The position numbers were made by a program, and so were the translations under genes. A stretch of DNA of 64,000 nucleotides from Scleroderma bovista (Eukaryota; Basidiomycota; Agaricomycetes; Boletales; Sclerodermataceae): the NCBI GenBank assembly GCA_037178675.1, contig JAYMGJ010000508.1:1-64000 (forward strand), given 5' to 3'. Below are positions 22,622-34,712 of the stretch, in pieces. The notes beneath the pieces are model-generated. The model saw nothing but the letters and a program-made list of their open reading frames with translations, made no database searches and was not told where the DNA came from. Numbering within the stretch: the stretch's first letter is position 1; each line of letters starts with the position of its first letter.

Positions 22622-25186
22622 TTACCTGTTCTCGTTCTTGTCGCCGTGATCGCCATCATTGATACTCTTCGTCGACGACTCCCGCTTCACGTCGGCCGAC
22701 CATTTGAAGAAGTTGCAGCGATACGCGTGGTTGACTTCGTCACGTGGCCGTTCCCCTTTGCCCTTGTCCCAACCTGGGCCTACCGGTCTGGAAGTACGCA
22801 TGTATACATGCATACACCGTGTTGACAGTCAGTCTCAGTATGGAGAATGGATGTGGATAGGGGGATTTAAAGGTGGGTCATAGCCATAAACCAATGGATA
22901 AGCAAGGAAAAAGACAAACGCAAAAAAAAAAAGCCAACGGAGTTGACCGGAGGGGCAAAGAAATGGACGAATATGGGAGGAAGAGATAGCGATCGCACGG
23001 GAGGGCGGAACGATGATGCGAAGCCTTGGGCAAGTACGTACCGAGAACATAGAAAGAAGGTCTTTCCCTTATTGGGACCCGGCTTGTTCACGGTATAGAG
23101 CTTGGCGGGTTCACAGTGGACGTTGCATTTTGGGGGTTCGACAGGTGCCATGAGCTTGGACCACGCAGCTTTACTTCCTGTGGACGCTGCATCTGCGGGG
23201 CAGGTGTTTAAATTGAATCCCAAGTCTGTTGCAGCCGAGTCAGCTAGGGACAATGTAGTCTGGGAGGGCCCAGGCGTGCATAAGTCATCGTCGTCCTGAC
23301 AGTGAGAAATGCCTGATAAGCGGAGAGCTAGTTGATAATCTGATGCGAGAGAGCTACTAGCCGCAGAAGGATCAACGTCCGACAATGGCGGATCATCGGT
23401 AATCTTGTGCTCCTGAGATTGTGATGGGGGTGATGGGGGTGACGGAGATTGTGATGCTTGTGATGGGGATTGGGACTGAGATGACTGAGCGAAAAATGCA
23501 TTCAGGGTGCCTTTTCCCGCCGCTGAACCTGCTGCTGCATTTCTGAGTTTCTTATTCGGTTTAGCCCGCGTTGTGGATGCATCAGCCAACTTGCGTTTTT
23601 GGGGAGCTGAGTGCGGCGTTGGGGGTGTCTGCTGTTGTTGCAGCAGCAGTTTCTCTTGGGAACCCGATTTTGGAATGCCAGGCGATTTGGCTTTTGAGGA
23701 TGTGGTCCGTGGCGGCCCAGATTCGCAGGATACGTTGGGCAGATCTAGGGTCCCTGCACAGTCTGGCGGCACAGCCCCGGTGGCCTTTGACTCAGTAGAT
23801 GAGATAGCCGACGCCTGTAGAGGCGACGTGGACGGCGATCCCGATGCCGAATCCGAGACACCCATGGTTGTTGTCACCTTTGCCCCTCTTGCGAAGAATG
23901 TGGATAATAACGTCTGTTTTCCGGAAAACTCGTCCCAGCGGCGGGCTGCGAGCCGTGGGCGTGCTGCTAACCCGCTGTCGAGCGGCGGTGGGATTACCTC
24001 ACGAAGAGAGAGCTTTACTCCAGCGTCGGTCGTGATTTCGTCATGAAGATCAATGTATATCGGACAGTGGTCAGAGCCTTTGACGGAAGGTTGGATGTCA
24101 CCATGTTTGATCCACGGGAGGATCCCTCGCGTCGCCAGGATGTAGTCCACACGGGTGCCATAGTTTGTGTCCCGAGCACATATTTTGGTATTCCAGCCTG
24201 TGAAGATGTAACACATATGTATGGTGGCCAAGAAACATAAAAACGTGCGTCGTACATGTGTACATCCCTTTCCTATCGGGCCAAAATATTCGTAACACAT
24301 CGGACATGCAGCCGTTCGGGCCAATCCAGTCACGAAACCACGCGCGTGCGGGATGATCGTAAAACGTTGCTGCATTACTGGCGAGATGACCGTCGCAGTG
24401 GTCGAGTGGAGCTGAGCATATGTTTATGTCACCCACTACGATAACTTCTCTGCCTTCGGAGATCAGTTTGTTGACGCGCTCCTGCAATAGAAAGTGGTAA
24501 TTCATTTTGAAAGGCAGACGGGCATCAGATGTTTCGTTAGGGCAGTAAACATTGATAAGGATGAACAGGCCAAGATCTAGCACGAGGGCTCGGCCTTCGC
24601 CGTCGAGAGACGTCCAATCAGAGGGAGTGTCGGCATTCTCATCTGGCATAAGGTTCATTTCATGGGCACAAGGATATGAACGGGAGATATGGTCCTCCAG
24701 ACTAAGCGGAGGTTTTGGCTGCACGGACCCTGACAGACCCTCTTCCGCTTTGAGAGGAATGAGCCTGCGAGAGTCTGTGTAGATGGCAACACCACTGTAC
24801 CCGCCTTTGTTGGCGGGGAAGGAGAAAAATCCGTCAAAGGGATCCGGTGTGCCAACGTTGCGGTCAAGACTGCTTCGCGAGGTTTTCATCTCTAATTGCG
24901 CGCGTCGGATGGTCTGCAATGAACATGCGAAAAGAACGAGTGACGTATACCTTGGAAGCAGATGATGTCTGCCCGGAGATGCATTAAAATCTCCTTGAAT
25001 GTTTTGAACGCGTTCCATCTCGTGCGAAGTTCTTCTAAGCTTCCCGAGGCGAGAAGATAACGAACCGAAACTCACGGATGGTACTGGGGAAGTGTCCTAA
25101 CACCGTTCTAATGGCAAAGCCGCGGTCAGAGGATTAGTAGATGGCACCCGTGGCGGACTCACGATATTCCACGAGAGAATGCGCAT
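22622..25186 (-). CDS. APN2: APN2-type AP endonuclease (exonuclease III family, zf-GRF)
   Basis: Class II AP endonuclease for base-excision repair in the nucleus: cleaves DNA 5' of abasic sites and trims 3' blocks. The first exon (25186-25163) encodes MRILSWNI, then NGVRTLPQYHP, the acidic QEMKTSRSSLD (metal-binding Glu), GDINICSAPLDHCD, and GSDHCP with the catalytic His: the full EEP order. After a disordered linker the C-terminus holds a zf-GRF domain (CNVHCEPAKLYTV, FFLCSR, then YRCNFFKW in the last exon 22787-22622). The linker has one good PCNA-binding box, QTLLSTFF, and a second PIP-like GTLNAFF. The last intron is 254 nt. One early intron seems too short (36 nt), so exon 2/3 joining is provisional. 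The 3' end converges on the broken kinesin. Confidence 0.9.
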
Positions 25187-26186
25187 GGCGTGCCAGACTA
25201 GTATAGCTAGGATAATCAAGAGTAGCAGTTGTAGTCAACTTTGCTCCCTCACCGCTGTCACGACCCTGCAGTCCATCGGCCGCAATATCTCAACGAATCG
25301 CCCAAGGTTGTTCTTTATACAGCCGTTATCGTGCCACTCACACGTCTGTCTGCAAGGTCTTCTCGCTGCGGCTCGAGAAGTCCATTTACACCGCTTCGTC
25401 TATCTACCACTGAACCAGAGATACCAATGCGATCTAGGAAAACGTGCCTGCCTAGCGTGTGCCCACACGTCTGTTCCTCCGCTCACGGTCTTCCCCACCA
25501 CATCTAGCGCGCCCCAGTCCACCGATCTTGTCAACTCTGTCCCAGGGCACCGTGGTGCGTTCACTATGGTATTTTTGCCCCAGCCCATGATGGCGAAGCT
25601 CGATGACAGTCTATCACAACTGTTGTCGTGATTTAATGCGCTTCGTGGACACGTTGTATCAGCACCTCAGATCCCATCGGACTCATGGTCATGGCGTCAA
25701 TTTTCTTTTACGTTGACACTCTCTACCATATCCTGTCTTGAACAAGGCCACGGCCTCCTAAAACTTGTCTTTATGTACGCCGCAGACTGCGTGGAGCGTG
25801 GTGTGGTGCACCGAGATAGATTTTTAATTAACTCCTTGGTGAGTAACCCCTCGCCGAAGTCACCACCATGAGCCAGGGTCGTCCTTTTCGGCTTGGATCC
25901 TTAAGGCAATTACGCGCTGGCTCGATTCGCTGAGTAGTTCAGGACCTTCTCGTAACACTAAGCACGCACCGGAGAGAAAAGGCGGAGGAATGAATCTCGT
26001 GTTGCCCATCAAACGATGCCTGCATGAGGAGCATGGCCAGAACAATCCAAGTTTCATCCATATTTCAAAAGTCACAGCATCTTCATTCACCTTTCTTTCG
26101 ATCCCTGCTTTAAGACTCCAACTATTCTGACAAGGTCTTCTGCCACTACCTCCGGCTTATAACAAGTCCTTATCTTGCGGTCACCC
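25187..26186. other. Intergenic with unassigned coding-like fragments on the minus strand
   Basis: Minus-strand frames at 25400-25588 (MGWGKNTIVNAPRCPGTELT) and 25860-26090 (MNEDAVTFEIWMKLGLFWPC) look more protein-like than chance, and a gene of small exons may lie here between the two divergent neighbours. I could not join them in phase or recognise a family. Confidence 0.25.
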
Positions 26187-29100
26187 ATGAATCGAGGTAC
26201 GCGGGAAAACATGCCACGGTCGCGGTCCAGAAGTGCTCAAGCCAGGTCTGCAGGCAACAGCCGCAGGGCTTTTCGCAACTTCCACGATTCAGCATCAAGT
26301 CCTGGCACTTACTCTTCCCGCTTCGACGCGGACCCGAGAAGGAAGCAAACATTATTGAGCTTGGTGGACCTTCTATCAGAGTTGACCCAGGATGGTGGAC
26401 TGGAAGCAGGTTCGTTACCCATTTTATATAGTCGTGAGGCTGACAGTCAACCTTGCTCTAGATCTTACTTCCCCTCCTCCAGCTACAGAAGACGAGTTGC
26501 GTGAGCGTGAGTAATGCCCATTCTCCTCCATCTATTGTGACAACCTTTACCTACAGCTATGACGGCGGAGGAAAAGTTGCAGGCAGCAGGCGCGGAGCAG
26601 TTCTTCAAGTTCGAGAAGTAAGTCATCTCCCTTCACCCAGCGTATCCACTAAGTGCTTTCAAAGGCGAGTGGAGAATCTGGATAAGGAGGTCTGTGTAGC
26701 CTTCGCCATGTTGAAGTAATCTGACATTACCTTTGATAGCTTCGCAATTTTGCTAACGCGGCCCGTCAACTGGGGAGCTCTGTTGGCATCCTCTCTTCGG
26801 CATTTAAACTACGGGAGCGACTTACGAAAATTTTATTCTTGTTCCGAGAGAACGCCGCATCTCTCTTTCCTCGGAAAATTACTAGACATCCAAAGGAATC
26901 CCTCCTCAACCCGAATTTAATGGACCGGAAACGGCGTCACTCGACTTGGCGAATCCATCGTCCGCCCCCTGTTACGAAGTTGATTCTAGAGGATAACCTT
27001 CAGCCCGAAACATTACCGTCTCAATTTGAGAGCTTTGCCAGAGATGTCGTAACATTTCTCAATTGTCTGAATGAATTCCCAGAATTCACTGATGAAGCTG
27101 TTGACCAATCAATGAAGGCATTTGAAGGTGACTTGAAAGTAAGTGTCACAGCTCAATGCCCCCATAACGACAACTTAGGGAATGCCTGCCCGTCCAGTAT
27201 TGGGCTTCGTGCCTCGACGAGTATAAAAGTTAGCTTTTCCGATGAAATTTTCAATACGTCTAAACTCAGCAGCTCTGCGTTTAGGCCAGTTTCGATCAGC
27301 TGCTGTCCAGCGTTATGTACACGACTTGACCAGTGAGATTGGCGATCACGTTGACAATATTACTGTCACACTATCTATGTTTATCGAGATCGGTGGGTGA
27401 GGGAGTGCATCGTTTTCACTGTGCTGATAAGCTTTTTTATTCAGGTGTTCCTACAATCAGGTTCCATCAGCAACACGCTGCAGCCAATCTATTGAACTTG
27501 TCAACAGTCGCAACATTCTTCTCGGCCGTGACTGCATCAACCTTGCAATTCTCATCTTCGAGCACAGGAACTGTGCTTGCGGACGCTGTCAATGCCTTTT
27601 GGTTTTCATCATTGGTGTTCAGCATCGCTGCATCCGTGAATAGTCTTCTCGGACTAACGTGGAAACAAGCTATGTAGTAAGCGGTTCTTTTACTTCTTTG
27701 CGTCATGTCCTGTGCTAATTGCATCATTGAGCCGCTCTCCTGGGCACAGGGTGCCGTGGTGGGTGCTCATATGGATTAAACGATCTCCGCTTGTCTTCCT
27801 TGTCATGTCCGTTGCCTGTTTCTCGTCAGGCCTCATGCTTTTCACCTACTCCTCACATCAGGTGGGTGTGCTACGCCACTGGAGTTTTCATATGTTTGTT
27901 GAGACATTTATCTTACAGGGGCCTGTAACCTCAACCATAATCACCGTGCTAACGGCAAGTCGATGCTTGGTTGGCTCCACAGCCTCGTCTCATCCTTACT
28001 CCTCACAACAGGTCGTCACATCCTTTGGTCTTGCTGCTGTATCAGCATGGTTTGCATCTGAGCGATGGATATTTGTTCAGCACAGCGGTCAGAAGTGGCT
28101 TGGAGATGCAATTTCTGAGTTCGCCGGCCATGTTGCGGATCTTCGCATTGTTCGAGCATTGCGCTTTGTCACCGATTGGTTATGGGGATGTATCGCAGCC
28201 GTCTTCGCAAGGTTCAAACGTTTAGTAGACTGGGTAAATGTAACTCCAGCCCACCCGGAGAAAGATGAGCTGCCATTCTATGGCGATCCACATCAACCGC
28301 GGGTTCCCCGCCACCCCGTGCCTCCTCCACACTATCGTCACAACACACAAGAGTCCATAGCACCAATGCAACATCAAGAAATAGCCTTTTCTTCATGCTC
28401 AGATCTCACTGAACGTCGGATGTCCGCAGACGAACGCAGTGAGGACAGTGTGGCTACCGGACAGTCTCATGCCAGGCAACGTTTCGTGAACGCCATTCGC
28501 ACTGTGATCATGCTTCAATCTACTCAGACCACTGGCACTACGCGTCCGATGTCTCCAAGACGAGACTCCGCTTGGGAAACTCCACAGCTTACATCGCCAG
28601 GTCGATATGCGGACCCGAATGTACAAGCTCTGCGAAACCACCGTATGGCGACCAATATCGAAAAGCTGAAGATGCTTGGTCCTATTCAAGAACTGGCTGC
28701 ACATCAGGCTCTTGTGCGTCATCTCCAGTTCTCACCCAACGGGAAATATCTGGCTACATCTAGGTGCGATTGCCTATTTTTTTTTCTTTGCCTTGCTCAC
28801 ATTCGCTGTAGTTGGGACAGGACGTCAGTCATATTTCGGGTAGGGCAGAGCGGGGACCTTGCCACCCACCGCGTTCTTGTTCACGTACGAGGTTTCATTG
28901 GCCAAGTCGCTTGGTGAGTAAGCGCATTATGTCAAGTTTCGCGTTTGCTGACGACAGTTGCATAGGTCTCCTAATGGCCGGACGCTCCTGACTCGGCTCA
29001 CGCGTTCCGTAAAAGTGTGGACTGAGGTAATGTGGATTTCTGCATAATAGGGAGATAGCCGTGCTGATCGGGTTTTTCTCACCAGGATGGCGTATGCAAA

Positions 29101-30272
29101 AAAACGATCGAACGACAGAATGGTATCCAGTCCATCGTCTGGCTCCCAAACAGTGACGGTAAGATCCCTGACACGTTCCATGTTGAGTGTTTTTTCATGA
29201 CGGGTCACGATCAGCTTTCCTTTCGGTCGAAGGAAGCGAGGTTGTCAAGCTGGTGCGTAAAATCGTCTGTGTTCTATGACGATCCTAGCTGACACGCGTT
29301 TAGGATTTGACCGGGAAGGTGAGGTGCAAGTGCTGACATCTTTCAGTAGCTTTTTGCCTTACCACATGTCGTTAGGTACTGGATACTTACAATCTTGGTC
29401 AAGTTCGGCTTCATAATGTTGCGGTCACGGAGGACTGTGTGCGTTTGGTCGGCGTGGGGCCGTCTATCGCATCCTCTGAAGGGCCTCATCCTAGTCGGCA
29501 CACCAGAGTGGAGAAGCGCATTATAGGTATGGGCTCGTTTATGACCTTCTGGTATCTGCTCAATGTTCCCCATGACAGTTTACAACATGGAAAGAAAAAG
29601 AAAAGAGAGGTGCGTTCAGGCTTATGAGTGCAGGTTCAGTCGTTGATTACTCGTTTAGCCAAACCCCATTTGCTAATGATGTTCGCGATGTCACCATGGC
29701 AAGGAGAGCTTCCGTTGTCCTTATATCTCCAGAAAAGGTTGGTATTGTTTCCGAACCCTAGCAACTTTGTTTTCAACTTTTTATCAGGCACCTCCTCAGC
29801 TATGGAAGGTAGAAGTTGTCAGGGACAGAGATAACAATTGCCTCACTTCCCGCCTCACCCCGAAACATACATTCGTTCTCAAAGTTCATGTTGACTTTGC
29901 AGGCCCGTGCTACTTTGCAGGGAGGGATGACCAGTTCGTATGGTGTGCCGGAAAAGGTTCGTTCGTTTCTCACTGCCAGACATATTGTGACGAATTGCCG
30001 CAGCTGGAGACATACACATCTGGGACCGAGATACTGCGGCGCTTCTCCACTGTATACGTCCACCGCCAAGTGCGCTAGATCTGACGTGTATTGCATGGAA
30101 TTACGCAACGGACGATCCATTTTCGTTTGCGACGGGCAGTCATGACGGAGCAGTTCGTTTGTGGTCCACGTCAGCGCCACCGGAGCCTGATGCAAAATCA
30201 GAGAGTTCGTCATTTTACGACCAACATCCAGAAGGTGATCGGATGACAGTATTTTCTCTTCAATCTGGTTAG
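26187..30272 (+). CDS. Membrane-anchored WD40-repeat protein
   Basis: Long gene with a dozen or more short introns, near 1000 residues. Order of parts: basic disordered N-terminus; helical region (EEKLQAAGAEQFFKFEKRVE, then LRNFANAARQLGSSVGILSS); hydrophobic segments near 27480-28060 (LLNLSTVATFFSAVTA, WFSSLVFSIAASVNSLLGL, PLVFLVMSVACFSSGLMLF, STIITVLTAVTSFGLAAVSA), probably three or four membrane helices; a Pro/Ser linker; then a C-terminal propeller starting LVRHLQFSPNGKYLATS and ending GSHDGAVRLWSTSAPPEP. The propeller resembles Gid7/WDR26-type repeats, but membrane helices ahead of it are not a feature of those proteins. Role unknown; a scaffold on an internal membrane is a guess. The start is the first ATG in a frame open to the first donor at 26411. 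Confidence 0.75.
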
Positions 30273-30545
30273 CAGGTAGATCGTCATCCAGCGCAACGCT
30301 AGCGGGAAATACGTTTTGAAGAGCTATGGATTATTTATTATGTTTTGTGCAATAGGGGCTTAACTAGGTAATCTTCATTGTCTACTTGTACCGATAGGCT
30401 AATGTATGCTGCATCCTTGTTTACCGTTCTTAAAACGGTTGTAGAAATATGAAATGTATCAACGTTGCGGTGTGGTGGAGCTCGTCCATGAGCTTCTAAG
30501 CATATCACATCACCGTTGAGGGGGCAGTGCACATGTTGAAACAGA

Positions 30546-30573
30546 AAACCATACATACATACATACATACATA
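30546..30573. repeat. (CATA)n microsatellite
   Basis: Six to seven uninterrupted catacata units just 3' of the Bud20 stop codon, therefore likely in its 3' UTR. Confidence 0.9.
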
Positions 30574-30581
30574 GACATGTA

Positions 30582-31239
30582 CTAGACAACAACACCAGAC
30601 ATTAATATACTCGATTCAGATGTCCGTTTGGGTCCCTCCTTGCCAAGACCTGCAGCAAGCTCGGCCTCTTCTATGGTATACGCCGGTTCTCTGAGCGCTC
30701 GGCACCTTTTCTTGTGTACCTTGCTCTTCCAATGTGAATGAAGTGCAGTATCACTTTCGAAATACCTTCAAACAAGGGTGCACGGACGTGCTGAATCAGC
30801 GGTCTGGGCGTAATATGAATGATGCACAGCACCCAGTTCAGCTCACCTCGCACATTCTACGCAGTAGTGCTGCGCCAGACCCGGTTTTTCAAAATCGAGT
30901 GGTTGTGCCTCGAGTGCGGCACGATTCTGAGATAGGGGATGGCACACGAGAATTAATGATCATGCATTTTTTTACTTTCATCCCACCGAGAGCAACTCGA
31001 GTGGACGAGTCAGGCTGAGACGTAGTACATACTTTGGGATCGAGGTCGATCAGCTGTATCTGATCGAGATCTCTTGTGCGAGCCTGGAAAGTGTAGACAC
31101 AGGTGAGGGCTCGTCCGTAAATAAAAGCATTGCGAATGATTGAAAAAAGTCCCCAAGGGACGATGCGCACTCTGGTACGGGACGCTCTGTGGATGTCACG
31201 CTGCGATTTGTGGGTTCGAGAGCGACGTATACGGCCCAT
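30582..31239 (-). CDS. BUD20: Bud20-type C2H2 zinc finger, pre-60S export factor
   Basis: Four exons (31239-31171, 31083-31033, 30926-30847, 30765-30582) close in phase and give about 125 residues. The N-terminus is basic (MGRIRRSRTHK), followed by ARTRDLDQIQLIDLDPK, then QPLDFEKPGLAQHYCVECAR, RYFESDTALHSHWKSKVHKK, and EPAYTIEEAELAAGLG. This is the Bud20 pattern: one C2H2 finger flanked by conserved basic and acidic tails. In yeast Bud20 is a shuttling ribosome-assembly factor that helps export of the 60S precursor. Single-copy housekeeping gene; it sits head-on between the WD40 protein and the Cys-rich gene. Confidence 0.85.
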
Positions 31240-31572
31240 ATTATTTGTGGCAGCCTAACGTCTTTCGTGTGATGCCGTCGACGTGCAGTGTGCGGTGTGC
31301 AGCGTTGCAGGAACGGGGGGCCAAGGGACGACAGTGTTTGGGATCAGGCTTGCCAATGCATGCGGTGAAAAATTTGGCACAAGGCGACCACGTAAGCGTG
31401 ATTACTATACAAGATTGCTAATTGGCTTATTCGAATGCATCACTCCTCCCTCCCATCTCCTCAAAAAATCGACCGCCTCATGTCTGATGCCTGGGGATAG
31501 TAGTAAATGGTAAGTCACTTGTTGCGTGTACAAGTACCCTTTTTGAGCAATACCGTTGACATTACAGTAGAG

Positions 31573-32683
31573 TCACCGCGTCTTCAACATGGCTTGGTTC
31601 CTGCAAGTTTTCGAGCAAAAGTAATCGGCGTCACTCTGCGGATAGCGCTTGCACAAGATACAGGGGGCCTTCAATTTCAGTGTGACGGATTCCCTGTTCA
31701 ATTTCGACCGACGTTTTCCCCCCGGCCCAATCAATACCAGGATGGAAGAGAGAGTGGTTTGTTTTTTGGGACTCACTCTCGGTGCTTGATGGAACAGTAA
31801 CCCGTGCTGATACCGGTTTTGTCAACGTGAACGGGTTTTCCACAGTGCGGAATGGCACATGTAGCAGCAGGCTTTGCGGCGGGTACATTTGTCTTTCCTG
31901 CTTTTGTGGTCGCCGGGGGAGGCGCCAGAAAAGGAGCACTTCGGGCGGCTGGCTCTTCTTCCGAGTCCGTCGGGTAGGCACTCAGGTCCGTCTCCTCCCC
32001 CTCGTCGACTTCATCATCAGATGCAGAATCGCTCGGCGGATAATCAGAAGAATCATCATCTGTCATTAATATTCAGTAATGGAAACAAATAATAGCCACC
32101 GGTAAGTCTTTTCTTACCTTGGGTCACAGTCACTTGAGGTTTGGCTTGGGCTGCTTTCTTCACGTTGTGGCCAGAATTATTTTGGGATACATGATGATGC
32201 CGTACGACGTTGGGTAGGTTTGGCTTCGCGGGTTGCTTTCCCTGTACAGCAGTTGCTTGGTTACCTCCCTGAGCGGTGGTTGCCAGCGCTGCACAGGATT
32301 TCGTACAATAATCTGAATTTCTGAACTTGGGCTTCTTTCCACAGTACTGCAGATCGTGCATGTGATCAAAAGTGATAGTAAGTAATGGATCGTGACCTGA
32401 TCGGCACTTTCGACGACTCACAGCGCAGAGGATCGCTTTCTGGGGTGCGTTGGGTGCTGCCAGTGCTCGGTTAGTATGGCCGCCGGAAGGTTGGGCCACA
32501 TTGGGCAGCGAGCTGGCAGCAGCAGGCGTCCGTGCTTGTTTCGCCGCTGCTTGAGATGCACACGTCAAGCCACAATATTTGTGAGTGCCAAATTTCGCTC
32601 TCTTGTGGCAGTTCTACTGTCCCTTTTCAGCTTGGTGCACAAATTACGTAGAAACTGCGCACCTCGCAGTCATTCTGCGCCAT
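31573..32683 (-). CDS. Cys-rich protein with four YCxxxC-type modules; no PARP domain
   Basis: First exon 32683-32663 encodes MAQNDCE; the intron falls right after the Glu codon, exactly as in the PARP-like gene at 34570, showing common origin. Zinc-ribbon-like modules follow: ENCHKRAKFGTHKYCGLTCA; QYCGKKPKFRNSDYCTKSCA; CAIPHCGKP...GYCSIKHRE; CILCKRYPQSDADYFCSKTC. Between them are Ala/Pro/Gln linkers and an acidic stretch (DDDSSDYPPSDSASDDEVDE). Each module has the spacing of a treble-clef zinc site, so DNA, RNA or protein binding is likely. No catalytic domain is visible before Bud20 begins at 31239; the last exon end near 31500 is unresolved. Confidence 0.6.
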
Positions 32684-33335
32684 CGAGATTCGATAGTATT
32701 CAGGTTTATCCGCACAGGGAGCGAGCGAGTCGTCGATGTGGATAGGATTAGACTCGGAAATCGAATCGAATCGATGGTAGCAATGCCTCATGGTCGACAG
32801 CCTGGAGGCTCGGCACAATCCGCAACGCCAGGCAAGCCTATCCACATGGGCGGCCCGATGCAATAACCTATCTGGATTCTAAATCGGATGGACAGGGCTC
32901 GCTCAAATAGATCTTGGCCAGGGATGACCCCTTCTGTCCTTAATCAGACCTCTGTGGCCCCGGCATCTGCCAATTAATGTCAAGTGGTACGACTTTGCTT
33001 TTTTGTGTTCGAGATGAAATAAGAACCTCCTCGAATTTGAATTTTTTTCAGGGACCAGATCAAAACGCGACGCGTTGTATCCTCAATGCCAGCCGTATTA
33101 GAGGTAGAACGACTGCCGCCACGTTATGGCATATGTTCATAAACGGAGGTATTCGAACCAGCAGTTTGCAACGAGCTGCCTATCCGGTAGTCGGTATCTC
33201 TCCGGGTTCCTTCATACGACTAGTACCAGCATACCAAAAGAAGAAGCGTCAAGATCACGATTGTAAATGTATACCTTGGGCAAAGCTCCGCTCCACAGCG
33301 TATGACAGGAGTGATAGTCCAGGCTAGCCAGAATT

Positions 33336-34570
33336 TCATTTCTCCCTGGTATACATCACAACGTATCTAGGATTGATAGCGGCCGAATCTCGGACTACCA
33401 CTAGGTCGTCCATCAGAATCTGGGGGGAAGGGCTTCCATCAGCAGATAGAAGCGTAGGGTTTGGGTCAACTAACTGAGTTGTTTTTGTTGGGCAGTTGAG
33501 GTAGGACGACGTCGCATGCAATCATGACTCGATATGGGGAGCTCAAGCATGATGTTGCGTAGCGGTCTGCTCGAGAGGGGTTGGTGCAAGAGTAGAGGCC
33601 ATTCCCATGACTATATGCGCGGATACAGTAAGTTGGCCCTCAGTGAGTTGCCTCAGGTATACGACACACGCACCGTCCCTTGTTATGTGGAGCACCGAAT
33701 GCCACGCCCTTGAAAGCGGACTTGATAATGTTGCAGATACCGCACGAGGACCATGTGCAAAGAGCGGTTCCTTTGGTGCCCATGTCACACATGCATTGCG
33801 AGGCGTGGAATGTGCGCAGCAGTCGCACGCCCCCGCTCGACTTGAGCTTCTGGCTAATAACCAATAGTACATCATCTGGGGGATAAGCAAGATCGTGGAT
33901 TGGCACTGACGCATAGGATTCCTTTTCAGCGACGATGACAGGGGAATACGATATTTCGAATAACTTCTCGATCGTTGCTGAACCTGCATCTCTCCATCTA
34001 TCGTTCCACTCTCGTTCGACTGGTGGACCCAGTGCATCAGGATCAGCATGCTCGATTCCATCAGATCGCAACCACGCACATTCTCTCCACACGGTGCCCG
34101 ATGCGCTGATATCGTACATGTGCAATTCATCGGCCGCCTTGAACTGTGTGCATCTGGCGCACATCTGCCCGCTGGCCCCACCCTGGGGTAGTACTAGTAC
34201 GCTTCTGCACCGGATGCATCCTTTCACGAGCCCGATGTCTACACCCTGCCTGTAGTGCATGGTGAGTAGTACCCCCCACGAGGGGAGAGGACGAGATGCG
34301 CGACGCACTTTGCGTGATCGTCGGAGCAGAAGCCTCGAAGGTTCGGATCCTCCGCATTGTTGTTACAGCCCCTGATCTTACAAGGGGGGGATTTCGATTT
34401 TTTGGTGAGAGCAGCGCAGGTCCTACCGCAATACGAGTGTGTCACGCCCGAGATGTCTACGTACTTGGCTTTGATACCACAGACCTACCGTCCGCGTATT
34501 AGTATGCAGTCAGCACCGTGGGATGAGTTCGCACCTCGCACAAGTTACTAGCCTTGCGTGGAGAAGACAT
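33336..34570 (-). CDS. PARP-like ADP-ribosyltransferase with Cys-rich N-terminus
   Basis: Exons 34570-34535, 34484-34309, 34249 to about 33674, from 33610, then the last ending 33336. The first intron (50 nt) has a perfect TACTAAT branch site. N-terminal modules: CEVCGIKAKYVD...THSYCGRTCA, PCKIRGCNNNAEDPNLRGFC, and CIRC...MCARC. The C-terminal half matches fungal PARP-fold proteins: FHASQCMCDMG (triad His), CTWSSCGICNIIKSAFKGVA, HGNGLYSCTNPSRADRYATS (triad Tyr), and DDLVVVRDSAAINPRYVVMY. The third triad position, Glu in PARP1, reads Asp here (DDLVVV, where relatives have DELVV). Expected chemistry is transfer of ADP-ribose from NAD+. The intron between the last two exons appears very short (34-37 nt) and is provisional. 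Divergent from a NADAR gene 142 bp away. Confidence 0.75.
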
Positions 34571-34712
34571 CCTCGGTGGTGTGTTGTTGGGCGGCACCAC
34601 GTGTTTGCCACACCCTCGGAGGTCGTCGCCTCGGGGATGCAACGTGGTCGCGCCATGCACCCGAGCGTTGCATCATAAGAACAAGGGAAATTCATTGAAC
34701 CCGCATAGAACA
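34571..34712. promoter_or_regulatory. Shared divergent promoter of the PARP-like and NADAR genes
   Basis: Only 142 bp separate the two start codons on opposite strands, so the pair must share upstream regulatory sequence. It contains a CACGTG E-box-like hexamer near 34598. No clear TATA box. Confidence 0.55.

Noticed and set aside
23507..24046. 179-codon plus-strand ORF
   Set aside because: Lies antisense to the APN2 linker, which has recognisable motifs on both sides in the minus strand.
33543..34181. 212-codon minus-strand ORF in another frame of the PARP-like gene
   Set aside because: Motifs of the PARP fold are in the neighbouring frame; only its last part (after the intron at 33673) overlaps true exon sequence, in a different phase.
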